A DNA stretch of 43,581 nt from Streptomyces spiralis (GTDB lineage Bacteria > Actinomycetota > Actinomycetes > Streptomycetales > Streptomycetaceae), in assembly GCF_014654675.1 (NCBI RefSeq), contig NZ_BNBC01000043.1, forward strand, positions 39,946 through 83,526, written 5' to 3'. Each line of letters begins with the position of its first letter. Position 1 is the first letter of the stretch. The translations under genes and the position numbers were made by a program. The notes beneath the pieces were generated by a model that was not told the DNA's origin, did not search any database, and saw only the letters and a list, made by a program, of their open reading frames with translations. Positions 7,789 to 15,890 of the stretch are shown here, piece after piece.

Positions 7789-8979
7789 TCAAAGCCGCAC
7801 GCATCTGGGAACCAGCACCGTTTCGCCCGTGGAGGGGGTGACGCCATCTCCGGTCACAACACCGTTCGTGATCCACAGATGAGACGGCAGGCCCTGTACG
7901 CAGTAGGTCTTCTTCACACCCATCTGCGAGACGGAGACGATCCGATCCCACACGATGGCATCCGCGTAACCACGGGAGCCCGTCGCGGATCGACGGGACG
8001 CTCGTCCACGTGCTGCCAAAGACTCCAGTGCGGCGGCCTTGTGTCGCGCCCGAAGCCTCACAGTTTTACTCAGCTGCATGACAGAACGTCCATCGGCAAC
8101 ACGCAGCCGCCAGAGTGGCTTCGGGCTGTGGTTGTTCCTCTTGCTGCTGATGTTGCTTTGGACACCGAGTCGAAGCAGCATGTCGCCGAGCTGGCGCACG
8201 AGGGTCTCCGACGTATTGGCGAACTCGATTTGGCGCACCTCCACCGAGCCGTCACTGTCGAACAGCCCCGCGACAAGGCCGCAGACAAACGCCCGACTGT
8301 ACGGAACGTTTGGCACTCGCTTCTCTTCCCCCTTGAGACCCCATACCTGGTGCTCGATCAGCAGGTCGCGCAACGCGTTGCGATGCCACTCGGGATCGGT
8401 GAGGCGAACTCGCAGCCACGTACCGTTGTCCTCCACCCGGGCCTGACACCCGCGCTTGACGGCGTAGTCACGAATCTGCTGGAGAGTTCCGTCGTCATGT
8501 CCCACCCAGGTCGGTGTCCGCCCGGTCATGTTGCCGTCTCCGAGCATCGAACCGACGAACCAACCATCCCACTCGTCACCGAGAGTTCCGAAGAAGCCCG
8601 CGGTCAGCGGCGCAGGGATGGCACACCCCGGGACCAGGTCTGCCGTCGTCCTCCAGGTTGGGCGGCGTGAGCCCATACGACTCCGCACCGCCCAACGATG
8701 GTTTGCTGCGGCTTCGATCACCCGGCCCGAAGCGAGCCGGACAGCGAAGACGGGTTGGATGCCGGTGCCGGCCCAGCGCACGGGGAGGGCAGGAACAAGA
8801 TTGCCGACAGTACTGTCCCGAGGCGGATACGGACGCCCGGGCTTAGCCTCCCGAAGATCCCACTCCTTGTCGAACACGAGCACTGGGAGCTCTTCTGTGA
8901 CGACGCGCTCCACAGGCGCGACGGTGCCATCCGGCAGCCAGACGGGGGTTCCCTCGGCGAGACCGTCGAAGTTGGACAT
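7789..8979 (-). CDS. Intein-like LAGLIDADG homing-endonuclease protein (degenerate Hint domain)
   Basis: 396-aa product with the complete order of a large intein. Block A-like GLAEGTPVWLPDGTVAPVERV (about 6-26); block B-like RLASGRVIEAAANHRWAV with His94; two LAGLIDADG helices, GWFVGSMLGDG (139-149) and VCGLVAGLFDSDG (232-244); and a block F/G-like end TYCVQGLPSHLWITNGVVTGD (358-378). The residues that normally splice are absent: the first position is Gly6 (GGT, one base from Cys TGT), the expected terminal His-Asn reads Gly-Asp, and the next residue is Gly not Ser/Thr/Cys. Only 5 residues precede the Hint domain and 18 follow it, and no ribosome binding site is evident. GC content (roughly 60% in sampled stretches) is visibly below the flanks, suggesting transfer. 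It may be a dead intein, a free-standing endonuclease, or an unusual one. Confidence 0.75.
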   Translation of the reverse strand: MSNFDGLAEGTPVWLPDGTVAPVERVVTEELPVLVFDKEWDLREAKPGRPYPPRDSTVGNLVPALPVRWAGTGIQPVFAVRLASGRVIEAAANHRWAVRSRMGSRRPTWRTTADLVPGCAIPAPLTAGFFGTLGDEWDGWFVGSMLGDGNMTGRTPTWVGHDDGTLQQIRDYAVKRGCQARVEDNGTWLRVRLTDPEWHRNALRDLLIEHQVWGLKGEEKRVPNVPYSRAFVCGLVAGLFDSDGSVEVRQIEFANTSETLVRQLGDMLLRLGVQSNISSKRNNHSPKPLWRLRVADGRSVMQLSKTVRLRARHKAAALESLAARGRASRRSATGSRGYADAIVWDRIVSVSQMGVKKTYCVQGLPSHLWITNGVVTGDGVTPSTGETVLVPRCVRL

Positions 8980-9055
8980 GAGTGAAACCGTATGTCCAGG
9001 CCCACCGGCCAGCCGCCGAATCAGACAGGCCCACCCGTACGAGTGACCCGTTGTT

Positions 9056-10504
9056 CTAACGGCGCTGCCGCTTCCACGGACCGGTGATGGCGAGCATGAT
9101 GCCGGGGGTCTGGATGTTGGCGAACAGGGTCCTGCCGTCGGGCGAGAAGGTGACGCCGGTGAACTCGCTGTACTCCGGCTCCTCCTCGGTGCCGATGTTC
9201 AGTTCGTTGCGGGCGATCGGGTAGGTGCGGCCGCTCTCGGTGGCGCCGAACAGGTGCTGGACGCCCTCGCCGTCCTCGGCGATGACGAGGCCGCCGTAGG
9301 GGGAGACGGTGATGTTGTCCGGGCCGTCGAAGGCGCCGTCCTTCGACGGGTCGGGGTTGACGCCGAGCAGCACCTTCAGGGTGAGGGTGCGGCGCTTGGG
9401 GTCGTAGAACCAGACCTGGCCGTCGTGCTGGACGGGGCTCTCCTCGCGGGCGTAGGAGGAGACGATGTAGGCGCCGCCGTCACCCCACCACATGCCCTCC
9501 AGCTTGCGGGCGCGGGTGATCTCGCCGTCCTTGAACTGCTTACGGGTGGAGACCTGCCTGGCGTCACGGTCGGGGACGTCCACCCAGTCGACGCCGTAGA
9601 CCGTGCCGATCCTCGTCGCGCGGGACAGGTCGTCCACGAACTTGCCGCCGGAGTCGAAGCACTTGAACGCCTGGAGGACGCCCGCGTCGTCGGCGAGGGT
9701 GCGCAGCCTGCCCCGGCCGTGACGGAAGCCCTCCGGCGGGGTCCAGCGGTAGAGCAGGCCGTTGGGGCCGGAGGCGTCCTCGGTGAGGTACGCGTGCCCG
9801 CGCTTGGGGTCGATGACGACGGCCTCGTGGGCGTAGCGGCCGAAGGCCTTGATCGGCTTGGGGTCGCGGTTGGCCCGGTGGTCCTCCGGGTCGACCTCGA
9901 AGACGTAGCCGTGGTCCTTGGTGAAGCCGTTCTTGCCGGCCTTGTCCTCGGTCTCCTCGCAGGTCAGCCAGGTGCCCCAGGGGGTGCTGCCGCCCGCGCA
10001 GTTGGTGGCGGTACCGGCGATGCCCACCCACTCGGCGACCTCGCCGCCGCGGCGGACCTCGACGACGGTGCAGCCGCCAGCCGCGGCCGGATCGTAGACC
10101 AGGCCCTCGGTGAGCGGCACCGGGTGCGGCCACTGGGCGCGGGCACCGGCGAGCTCGTGGTTGTTGACCAGCAGGACGGCGCCGCGGGGGCCCTCGAAGG
10201 TGGCGGTGCCGTCGTGGTTGGACGGCGTGAACTCGCCGGACTCCAGCTTGGTCCTGCCGCTGTAGGTGATGACCTTGTACGAGAAGCCGGCGGGCAGCGC
10301 GAGGATGCCGTTCGGGTCGGCGATCAGCGGGCCGTAGCCGACGCCGTGGTGGCCACCGCGCGCGGACTCCGCCTCGTCACTGTCGATGTCCGTGGCGGCG
10401 AGGGCGTTCGGCGCGGTGGCGAGCGCGCCGACGCTGCCCGCCAGGGCGACCCCGGCACCGGTGATCGCGGATTTTCTGGCGAAGTCCCTGCGGGTGAGCG
10501 ACAT
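9056..10504 (-). CDS. PhoX-like (DUF839) secreted alkaline phosphatase, Tat substrate
   Basis: 482-aa DUF839/PhoX-family protein, predicted to release phosphate from organic esters outside the cell using calcium/iron cofactors. The start at 10504 (AGGAG about 6 nt upstream) gives a twin-arginine signal LTRRDF followed by a hydrophobic stretch ending near NALAATD. The body has the conserved family segments NNHE, WGTWLTCEETED, YAHEAVVID, LTEDASGPNGLLYRW and a C-terminal beta-propeller strand set ending FANIQTPGIMLAITGPW. A PHO box 70 bp upstream supports PhoP control. A longer upstream reading to 10597 lacks a sensible N-terminus. Confidence 0.9.
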   Translation of the reverse strand: MSLTRRDFARKSAITGAGVALAGSVGALATAPNALAATDIDSDEAESARGGHHGVGYGPLIADPNGILALPAGFSYKVITYSGRTKLESGEFTPSNHDGTATFEGPRGAVLLVNNHELAGARAQWPHPVPLTEGLVYDPAAAGGCTVVEVRRGGEVAEWVGIAGTATNCAGGSTPWGTWLTCEETEDKAGKNGFTKDHGYVFEVDPEDHRANRDPKPIKAFGRYAHEAVVIDPKRGHAYLTEDASGPNGLLYRWTPPEGFRHGRGRLRTLADDAGVLQAFKCFDSGGKFVDDLSRATRIGTVYGVDWVDVPDRDARQVSTRKQFKDGEITRARKLEGMWWGDGGAYIVSSYAREESPVQHDGQVWFYDPKRRTLTLKVLLGVNPDPSKDGAFDGPDNITVSPYGGLVIAEDGEGVQHLFGATESGRTYPIARNELNIGTEEEPEYSEFTGVTFSPDGRTLFANIQTPGIMLAITGPWKRQRR

Positions 10505-10573
10505 GGTGTCTCCTGAGACGGTGGAAGCTGCCGTGGAGGGTGGCGGGCCTCGGTTCGGCGCAACCGTCCCGCC

Positions 10574-10595
10574 CGTGCCTGAACGACGGCTGAAC
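10574..10595 (-). promoter_or_regulatory. PHO box (PhoP binding site) upstream of phoX-like gene
   Basis: On the minus strand two contiguous 11-bp direct repeat units read GTTCAGCCGTC and GTTCAGGCACG, matching the Streptomyces PhoP direct-repeat unit (GTTCACC followed by four bases). The site ends 70 bp before the phoX-like ATG, a normal distance for activation. Confidence 0.7.
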
Positions 10596-10657
10596 ACCGG
10601 TCGACTTCACCGGACTCTGTTTCATGAATCCGTATACGCAACCCCACGGAAGACCCA

Positions 10658-10910
10658 AGACACCGGACACGGGACACCCAAGTCACCGGACACCGGACGC
10701 CCGAGTCACCGGACACCGGACGCCCAAGACACCGGACACGGGACACCCAAGTCACCGGACACCGGACGCCCGAGTCACCGGACACCGGACGCCCAAGTCA
10801 CCGGACACCGGACGCCCAAGTCACCGGACACCGGACGCCCGAGTCACCGGACACCGGACGCCCGAGTCACCGGACACCGGACGCCCAGGGCACCGGACAC
10901 GCGTCTGCCG
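10658..10910. repeat. 23-bp tandem minisatellite, ten full copies plus one degenerate
   Basis: Ten contiguous 23-bp units run from 10658 to 10887, each built on CACCGGACACCGGAC with three variant types; a decayed eleventh unit ends near 10910. Unit order by type is A-B-C-A-B-C-C-B-B-C, and 10658-10726 is duplicated exactly as 10727-10795 (69 bp, three units). Units abut directly, so this is not a CRISPR array. It lies between two minus-strand genes, upstream of the phoX PHO box. Confidence 0.95.
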
Positions 10911-10953
10911 AGTCGCCGGCGGAGACACCCCGGCTCAGCCCCGGCGGCAGCCA

Positions 10954-12399
10954 TCAGCTTCCGTGCGCCGACCGTGCCTTGAAGGCCGCCTTGCGGGCCT
11001 CCTTGGCGATCTTCTTGTCCGGGTGCAGCCGCCCCATCGCCTCCAGCACGTCCGCCGTCTGCGGGTGGTCCACCCGCCAGGCCGCCGCGAAGAACCCGCT
11101 GTGCTGCTCGGCGAGGCCCTGCACGAGGGCGTGCAGCTCGTCGGAGTTCCCCTCGGCCGCCAGTTGCGCGGCCACGGTGTCGATGGTCAGCCAGAAGACC
11201 ATCTCCTGGGACGGCGGCGGTACGTCGGGCAGGCCCCGCTCGGTCAGCCAGACCCGGGCCAGCCCGCCCAGTTCGGCGTCGTCGAGCACCTCGCGCAGCG
11301 CCGGTTCGGCCACGGCGCCCACCAGGGACAGCGCCTGCTGGCAGCGCAGCCGCCGCAGCGGGGCCCCGTCGTCCGCGCCGCGCGCCGCGGCGAGCAACTC
11401 GCGTGCCGCGCCGAGGGGTTCGCGGCGCGCCAGCCACTGCTCGGTCTCGGCGTGGGTGGCGGCGGGCGGGTAGGCGGCGGTGCCGTCGAGCAGCGCGTCC
11501 GCCCCCTTGTCCGCGAGGTCGCCGACCGCCGGGGCGTCGTGCCCGGCGTCCAGCAGCCGGGCGCGCACTCCGTACAGTCCGAGGGGGGTCAGCCGCACCA
11601 TGCCGTAGCGCGTGACGTCCACGTCGTCCTCGGGGGACGCCGGACCGGCGGCGGAGTCCTCGGCGTGCTCGGCGTCCGACAGGAGCGCCTCGTCCACCGG
11701 CCGGTACTCCACGAGTCCGGCCGGCTCCAGCAGCCGGAACTGCTCGTCCAGCCGCATCATGGCGTCGGAGACCTGTTCCAGCATGTCGTTGGTGGGCTCG
11801 GCGATGTCGCCGGGCACGATCACGGAGGCGGCCAGCGCGGGCAGCGGCACCGGGCCGCCGGCGGGACCGTCCTCGCCGGCGGTGAGCAGATAGAGGTTGG
11901 CGAGCACGCCGTCCAGGAAATCGGCCTCGGAGTCGGGGTCCCAGCCGAGCGCGGAGAGGTCGACGGCGCCGCCCTCGTCCATCGCGTCGATCAGGCCCTC
12001 CAGGTCGGGCACGCTCGCGTCGGCCAGCACGGCCTCCAGCGCGGTCAGCCACACATCGAGCACGTCCTGCGGCGAGCCGCCGGTGAGCCGGCGCAGCTCG
12101 GCGCCGGCGGCGACGGTGCCCTCCTCCTCCTCGGTGATCTCCACGAGTCCGGTGTCGACGGCGATCCGCCAGGCCTCGCTCGCCAGGGCCGCGGCGTCGT
12201 CCCCGTCGAGCCCCAGCACCCCGGCCGCCTCGGGCAGTTGCTCCTCGACCAGCACTCCGCCGGCGTCGACCCGGGTGGCGGGTCCGGCCCAGCGGGCGAG
12301 CCGGGCGGCGCGCGAGAGCAGCGGGGTGGCGAGGGCGTCCCGGGCCAGCTCCGGTTCGGAAGCCAGCCGCACCGGCGGCAACGGGGACCTGTCTGACAT
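10954..12399 (-). CDS. Conserved acidic protein of unknown function
   Basis: 481 aa, soluble, rich in Ala, Leu, Asp and Glu, with no signal peptide or membrane helix. Helix-rich segments (for example ALVQGLAEQHSGFFAAAW and AMGRLHPDKKIAKEARKAAF at the C-terminus) suggest a helical-repeat architecture, and the tail is basic. The start at 12399 has AGGAG about 10 nt before it. I do not recognise a named family with certainty; the whole-length codon bias is that of a real Streptomyces gene. Its downstream side is the 23-bp minisatellite, so it is unlikely to be co-transcribed efficiently with the phosphatase gene. Confidence 0.85.
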   Translation of the reverse strand: MSDRSPLPPVRLASEPELARDALATPLLSRAARLARWAGPATRVDAGGVLVEEQLPEAAGVLGLDGDDAAALASEAWRIAVDTGLVEITEEEEGTVAAGAELRRLTGGSPQDVLDVWLTALEAVLADASVPDLEGLIDAMDEGGAVDLSALGWDPDSEADFLDGVLANLYLLTAGEDGPAGGPVPLPALAASVIVPGDIAEPTNDMLEQVSDAMMRLDEQFRLLEPAGLVEYRPVDEALLSDAEHAEDSAAGPASPEDDVDVTRYGMVRLTPLGLYGVRARLLDAGHDAPAVGDLADKGADALLDGTAAYPPAATHAETEQWLARREPLGAARELLAAARGADDGAPLRRLRCQQALSLVGAVAEPALREVLDDAELGGLARVWLTERGLPDVPPPSQEMVFWLTIDTVAAQLAAEGNSDELHALVQGLAEQHSGFFAAAWRVDHPQTADVLEAMGRLHPDKKIAKEARKAAFKARSAHGS

Positions 12400-12502
12400 C
12401 GGCTGGTTCTCCTAGCGGGCCTGGAGGCCTGGACGTGGGCGGGCCTGGGGGCCTTGACGACTCAACCGCTCAGCCTAGACGGATTTCCACCGATGCCGCC
12501 CG

Positions 12503-12581
12503 GTTCATCTTGCCGTCAGCGGCCGTACAGGGCCGAAACCTTGACAACCCCCGTCGCCAGGCAGGAGATTGACGCGCGTAG
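12503..12581 (+). promoter_or_regulatory. Candidate promoter/PHO-like region for the secreted nuclease
   Basis: The 298-bp spacer 12400-12697 contains a weak 11-bp-spaced pair GTTCATCTTGC/CGTCAGCGGCC (12503-12524) resembling a PHO box, a good -35 hexamer TTGACA at 12541-12546 and a 7-bp inverted repeat CGCGTAG (12575-12581) with CTACGCG (12611-12617). A convincing -10 was not found. Confidence 0.3.
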
Positions 12582-12697
12582 ACGTTGGGGGGACAACTGT
12601 TCACTCGGCTCTACGCGTGTCACGACAGGGCCTGAGCCCCGGCACGCTTCCGTTCCACCCTCGTCCCGGCGCTCACGCACGTCCCCGGAGGGATCCC

Positions 12698-14524
12698 TTG
12701 CCGAGCAGGTCTTCCGCGCGCCTCGCCGCGCTCACCGTCGCCGCCGTGTGCTCGGCGGCATCGGCCGTCGTCCTCACCACGCCCGCGCACGCCGACTCGG
12801 TGCGCATCCACGACATCCAGGGCACGACCCGAATATCGCCGTTCGCGGGCCAGAAGGTCACGGACGTGCCCGGCATCGTCACGGCCACCCGCACCTACGG
12901 CTCCTCCAGAGGCTTCTGGATCCAGGACCCGACCCCCGACGACGACCCGGCCACCAGCGAGGGCGTGTTCGTCTTCACCAGCTCCACCCCGAAGGTCGCC
13001 GTCGGTGACTCCGTCACGGTCACCGGCACGGTCTCGGAGTTCGTCCCGGGCGGCGCGTCCTCCGGCAACCAGTCGGTCACCGAGATCACCAAGCCGGTGA
13101 TCACCACGGTCTCCACCGGCAACGCGGTCCCGGCGCCGGTCGTCGTCGACGAGGACTCGGTGCCGGACGCGTACGCCCCCACCGGCGACACCGCCGCGGC
13201 GGGCTCGGTCAACGGCCTGACCCTGGACCCCTCTGCGTACGCCCTGGACTACTACGAGTCCCTGGAGGGCATGAACGTCCAGGTCGCCGACGCCCGCGTG
13301 GTCACCGCCACCGACCCGTACAGCGAGCTGTGGGTGACGGTGAAGCCGCACGAGCACCCGAGCCCCCGCGGCGGCACCGTCTACGGCTCCTACGACTCCC
13401 AGAACACCGGCCGGCTGCAGATCCAGTCGCTGGGCTCGACGGCCGACTTCCCGGTGGCGAACGTCGGCGACACCCTGGAGGGCACCACCACCGGCCCGCT
13501 GGACTTCAACCAGTACGGCGGCTACACCCTGGTCGCGAGCAAGCTCGGCACGCTGATGAGCGGCGGCCTGGAGCGCGAGACGACCCGGAAGCAGTCGAGC
13601 CGCGAGCTGGCGGTGGCGACCTACAACGTCGAGAACCTCGACCCGTCGGACACCACGTTCGACAAGCACGCCTCCGCGATCGTGAACAACCTCCAGTCGC
13701 CCGACATCGTGTCGCTGGAGGAGATCCAGGACGACAACGGCGCCGAGGACGACGGCACGGTCGACGCGAGCGAGACCGTGAACAAGCTGATCGACGCGAT
13801 CGTCTCGGCGGGCGGCCCGAAGTACGACTGGCGCGCGATCGACCCGGTCAACGACCAGGACGGCGGCGAGCCGGGCGGCAACATCCGCCAGGTGTTCCTC
13901 TTCAACCCGGAGCGGGTGTCCTTCGTGGACCGTCCCGGCGGCGACTCCACCACCGCCGTCGGCGTGACCATGGTGCACGGCAAGGCGCAGCTGACGGCCT
14001 CCCCGGGCCGCGTCGACCCGGCCGACGCTGCCTGGAGCAACAGCCGCAAGCCGCTGGCCGGCGAGTTCGTCTTCCGCGGCAAGACGGTCTTCGTGATCGC
14101 CAACCACCTCAACTCCAAGGGCGGCGACCAGGGTCTGGCCGCGCAGTACCAGCCGCCGGTGCGCAGCTCGGAGATCCAGCGCCACGCCCAGGCGACCGTG
14201 GTCAACGCGTTCGTCAAGGACATCCTGTCCGTGCAGAAGAACGCGAACGTCATCGCGCTCGGCGACATGAACGACTTCGAGTTCTCCGGCACCGCGAAGA
14301 TCCTCGAGGGTGACGGCGAGCTGTGGTCGGCGATCAAGTCGCTGCCGAGGAGCGAGCGTTACACCTACGACTACCAGGGCAATCAGCAGGTCCTGGACCA
14401 GATCCTGATCAGCCCGGCGATCCGGCGCGGCTGCGACTTCGAGTACGACAGCGTGCACATCAACTCGGAGTTCCACGACCAGATCAGCGACCACGACCCG
14501 CAGGTGCTGCGGTTCCGCCCGTAG
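12698..14524 (+). CDS. Secreted endonuclease/exonuclease/phosphatase-family nuclease
   Basis: 608-aa extracellular DNase-type protein. The TTG at 12698 is chosen because GGAGG lies 7-8 nt before it and it gives a Sec signal peptide ending AHA-DSV (cleavage near residue 32); an in-frame start at 12569 would bury the signal. Residues about 35-210 form an OB-like domain (GIVTATRTYGSSRGFWIQD) common in ExeM-type nucleases. The C-terminal EEP catalytic domain shows ATYNVENLDP, SLEEIQDD (metal-binding Glu), NHLNSKGGDQG, GDMNDFEFS, DQILIS and the terminal SDHDP catalytic pair. It likely degrades environmental DNA for phosphate or carbon. Confidence 0.9.
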   Translation: MPSRSSARLAALTVAAVCSAASAVVLTTPAHADSVRIHDIQGTTRISPFAGQKVTDVPGIVTATRTYGSSRGFWIQDPTPDDDPATSEGVFVFTSSTPKVAVGDSVTVTGTVSEFVPGGASSGNQSVTEITKPVITTVSTGNAVPAPVVVDEDSVPDAYAPTGDTAAAGSVNGLTLDPSAYALDYYESLEGMNVQVADARVVTATDPYSELWVTVKPHEHPSPRGGTVYGSYDSQNTGRLQIQSLGSTADFPVANVGDTLEGTTTGPLDFNQYGGYTLVASKLGTLMSGGLERETTRKQSSRELAVATYNVENLDPSDTTFDKHASAIVNNLQSPDIVSLEEIQDDNGAEDDGTVDASETVNKLIDAIVSAGGPKYDWRAIDPVNDQDGGEPGGNIRQVFLFNPERVSFVDRPGGDSTTAVGVTMVHGKAQLTASPGRVDPADAAWSNSRKPLAGEFVFRGKTVFVIANHLNSKGGDQGLAAQYQPPVRSSEIQRHAQATVVNAFVKDILSVQKNANVIALGDMNDFEFSGTAKILEGDGELWSAIKSLPRSERYTYDYQGNQQVLDQILISPAIRRGCDFEYDSVHINSEFHDQISDHDPQVLRFRP

Positions 14525-14531
14525 GTCGGGT

Positions 14532-15266
14532 TCAGGACTGGCTGAACACGCCGTTCAGCCAGTCCTGCCAGGCGGCCTCGCACTCCTTGATGTCGGTGCC
14601 GGGTGTGAAGTCGTGCAGGGAGATGCCGACCGGGTGCCCCCAGTGGTTGCGCCCGAAGACGCGGGTGAGGCCCCGGTCCGTGCGCAGTCCGATGAAGTAC
14701 GGGTTGCGGAAGTCGACCACGGCCTCGAACGTGTCCGGCCCCCGGACGGTCAGCCGCGTGCCCGCCGCCACGTCCTCGCCGACCCCGAGCGCCCGCCCGA
14801 CCACGGCGAGGGCGTCGGCGGCCTTCGACGCCTCGGGCCCGTCGAACGTGGCGAACGCGGCCGGCCGGGGCGCGAAGTGGACCAGGTACTCCCGCAGGGT
14901 GTGCAGATAGAAGTCGGTGTGCTTGGCGGCGCCGTCGTACTGGTTGTCCCAGTCGTCGACGAAGATGCCGCTGTGCACGTACCGCACCCAGGCCCGTCGC
15001 CCCTCGTCGCGGGGCTCGATCGTGTAGTCGAGCTGGTTGAGGGTCTGCTCGGAGATGCCCTCGACGTCCTCCACGCGGTTGGTGTAGCGGTGCGGCGGGT
15101 CCCACGCGGTGACCTTGGACCCGAAGGGGCCCTTGCCGCCGACCCGGGGCTCGGGCGGCTCCATCGGCCACAGATACCCTCCGGTGCCGGTGGTGACGGC
15201 CTCCCACACCTGCTCCGGGGTGGCGTCGACCTCGAACTCGCGGGCGATCTCGAATTCCTTGGACAT
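14532..15266 (-). CDS. SRPBCC (AHSA1/START-like) domain protein
   Basis: 244-aa protein beginning with the AHSA1 hallmark FEIAREFEVDATPEQVWEAVT, with LWPMEPPEPRVGGKGPF and WDPPHRYTNRVE typical of the hydrophobic-cavity family. These proteins bind small lipids or act as co-chaperone-like factors; the ligand is unknown. AGGAG lies before the ATG at 15266. It follows an ArsR-type regulator by 13 nt, a pairing very common in actinobacteria, so the regulator probably controls it. Its last 11 codons and stop are written within one half of a terminator hairpin (14533-14567). Confidence 0.88.
   Translation of the reverse strand: MSKEFEIAREFEVDATPEQVWEAVTTGTGGYLWPMEPPEPRVGGKGPFGSKVTAWDPPHRYTNRVEDVEGISEQTLNQLDYTIEPRDEGRRAWVRYVHSGIFVDDWDNQYDGAAKHTDFYLHTLREYLVHFAPRPAAFATFDGPEASKAADALAVVGRALGVGEDVAAGTRLTVRGPDTFEAVVDFRNPYFIGLRTDRGLTRVFGRNHWGHPVGISLHDFTPGTDIKECEAAWQDWLNGVFSQS
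14533..14567. terminator. Perfect 15-bp terminator hairpin embedded in a coding end
   Basis: CAGGACTGGCTGAAC (14533-14547) and GTTCAGCCAGTCCTG (14553-14567) are perfect complements around a 5-nt loop. The element is 9 nt past the nuclease stop and simultaneously encodes the C-terminal residues of the SRPBCC protein on the other strand, so it may end both transcripts. Confidence 0.85.
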
Positions 15267-15279
15267 GGCGGGCTCCTGA

Positions 15280-15876
15280 CTAGTCCTGCTCGGTTGCCTT
15301 GAGGGTGGGGTGGACGGCCACGACGATCCGGTGGTCGCGCCCGGCTTCGGCGTCCGGGGCGTCGTACTTGCGGATCAGGGCGCTCACGCCCGCCGTCAGT
15401 TCCTGGACGAAGGCCGCCCGGTCGGCGGCCGAGGCGAAGCGCACCTCGCCGTCCAGCGCGTACGTGGCCAGCCGCTGGCGGGCTTTGGCCGCACCGGTGA
15501 TCAGCGCGCCGACGTCGCGCACCAGCCGGGCGCCGAGGGCGAGCAGCCAGCGCGCGGAAAGCTGGTCGCGGAAGCGGTCCGGGTCCGGCTGCACGGCGGC
15601 CAGCGCGAGCGGCGAGATGACGTACGACGCGGCGGTCGCGCGCATCAGCCGCTCGGTGACGTTGCCCTTGCGGCGCTCACCGGCCAGTTCGACCAGGCCG
15701 TGCCGCTCCAGCGTCTTGAGGTGGTAGTTCACCTTCTGCCGGGGCAGGCCGACCTGTCCGGCCAGCATGGCGGCCGACGCGGGTCCGGCCGCCAGTTCGG
15801 CGAGCAGCCGGGCCCGGACGGGGTCCAGGGAGACGGCCGCCGCCTCGGGGTCCTCGATCACGGTCACGTCCAGCAT
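15280..15876 (-). CDS. ArsR-family winged-helix regulator
   Basis: 198-aa regulator with a winged helix at about residues 18-80 (LLAELAAGPASAAMLAGQVG, then RQKVNYHLKTLERHGLVEL and the wing ERRKGNVTERLM). The long C-terminal part is typical of ArsR regulators paired with SRPBCC genes; it lacks an obvious cysteine metal site, so the signal is probably not a metal. The start at 15876 is preferred because the preceding region is a 40-bp inverted-repeat control element, not coding. It is followed 13 nt later by the SRPBCC gene. Confidence 0.88.
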   Translation of the reverse strand: MLDVTVIEDPEAAAVSLDPVRARLLAELAAGPASAAMLAGQVGLPRQKVNYHLKTLERHGLVELAGERRKGNVTERLMRATAASYVISPLALAAVQPDPDRFRDQLSARWLLALGARLVRDVGALITGAAKARQRLATYALDGEVRFASAADRAAFVQELTAGVSALIRKYDAPDAEAGRDHRIVVAVHPTLKATEQD

Positions 15877-15890
15877 GGGTCCACCGTCCC

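Noticed and set aside
8039..8446. Hydrophobic plus-strand frame (LWLFLLLLMLLW) inside the intein-like gene
   Set aside because: It is antisense to a strand with complete intein and LAGLIDADG motifs; no start signal or homology.
7789..8979. Calling the element an actively splicing intein of the TROVE protein
   Set aside because: Both splice junctions lack the usual residues and the downstream TROVE part is in another frame with no recognisable N-extein.
10658..10887. Possible CRISPR array
   Set aside because: The 23-bp units abut without spacers, are not palindromic in CRISPR style, and no cas gene is near.
10624..12396. Long plus-strand open frame (590 codons) across the minisatellite and the acidic-protein gene
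   Set aside because: It is open only because the 23-bp repeat has no stops and because it is antisense to a better-supported gene; its composition is repetitive and not protein-like.
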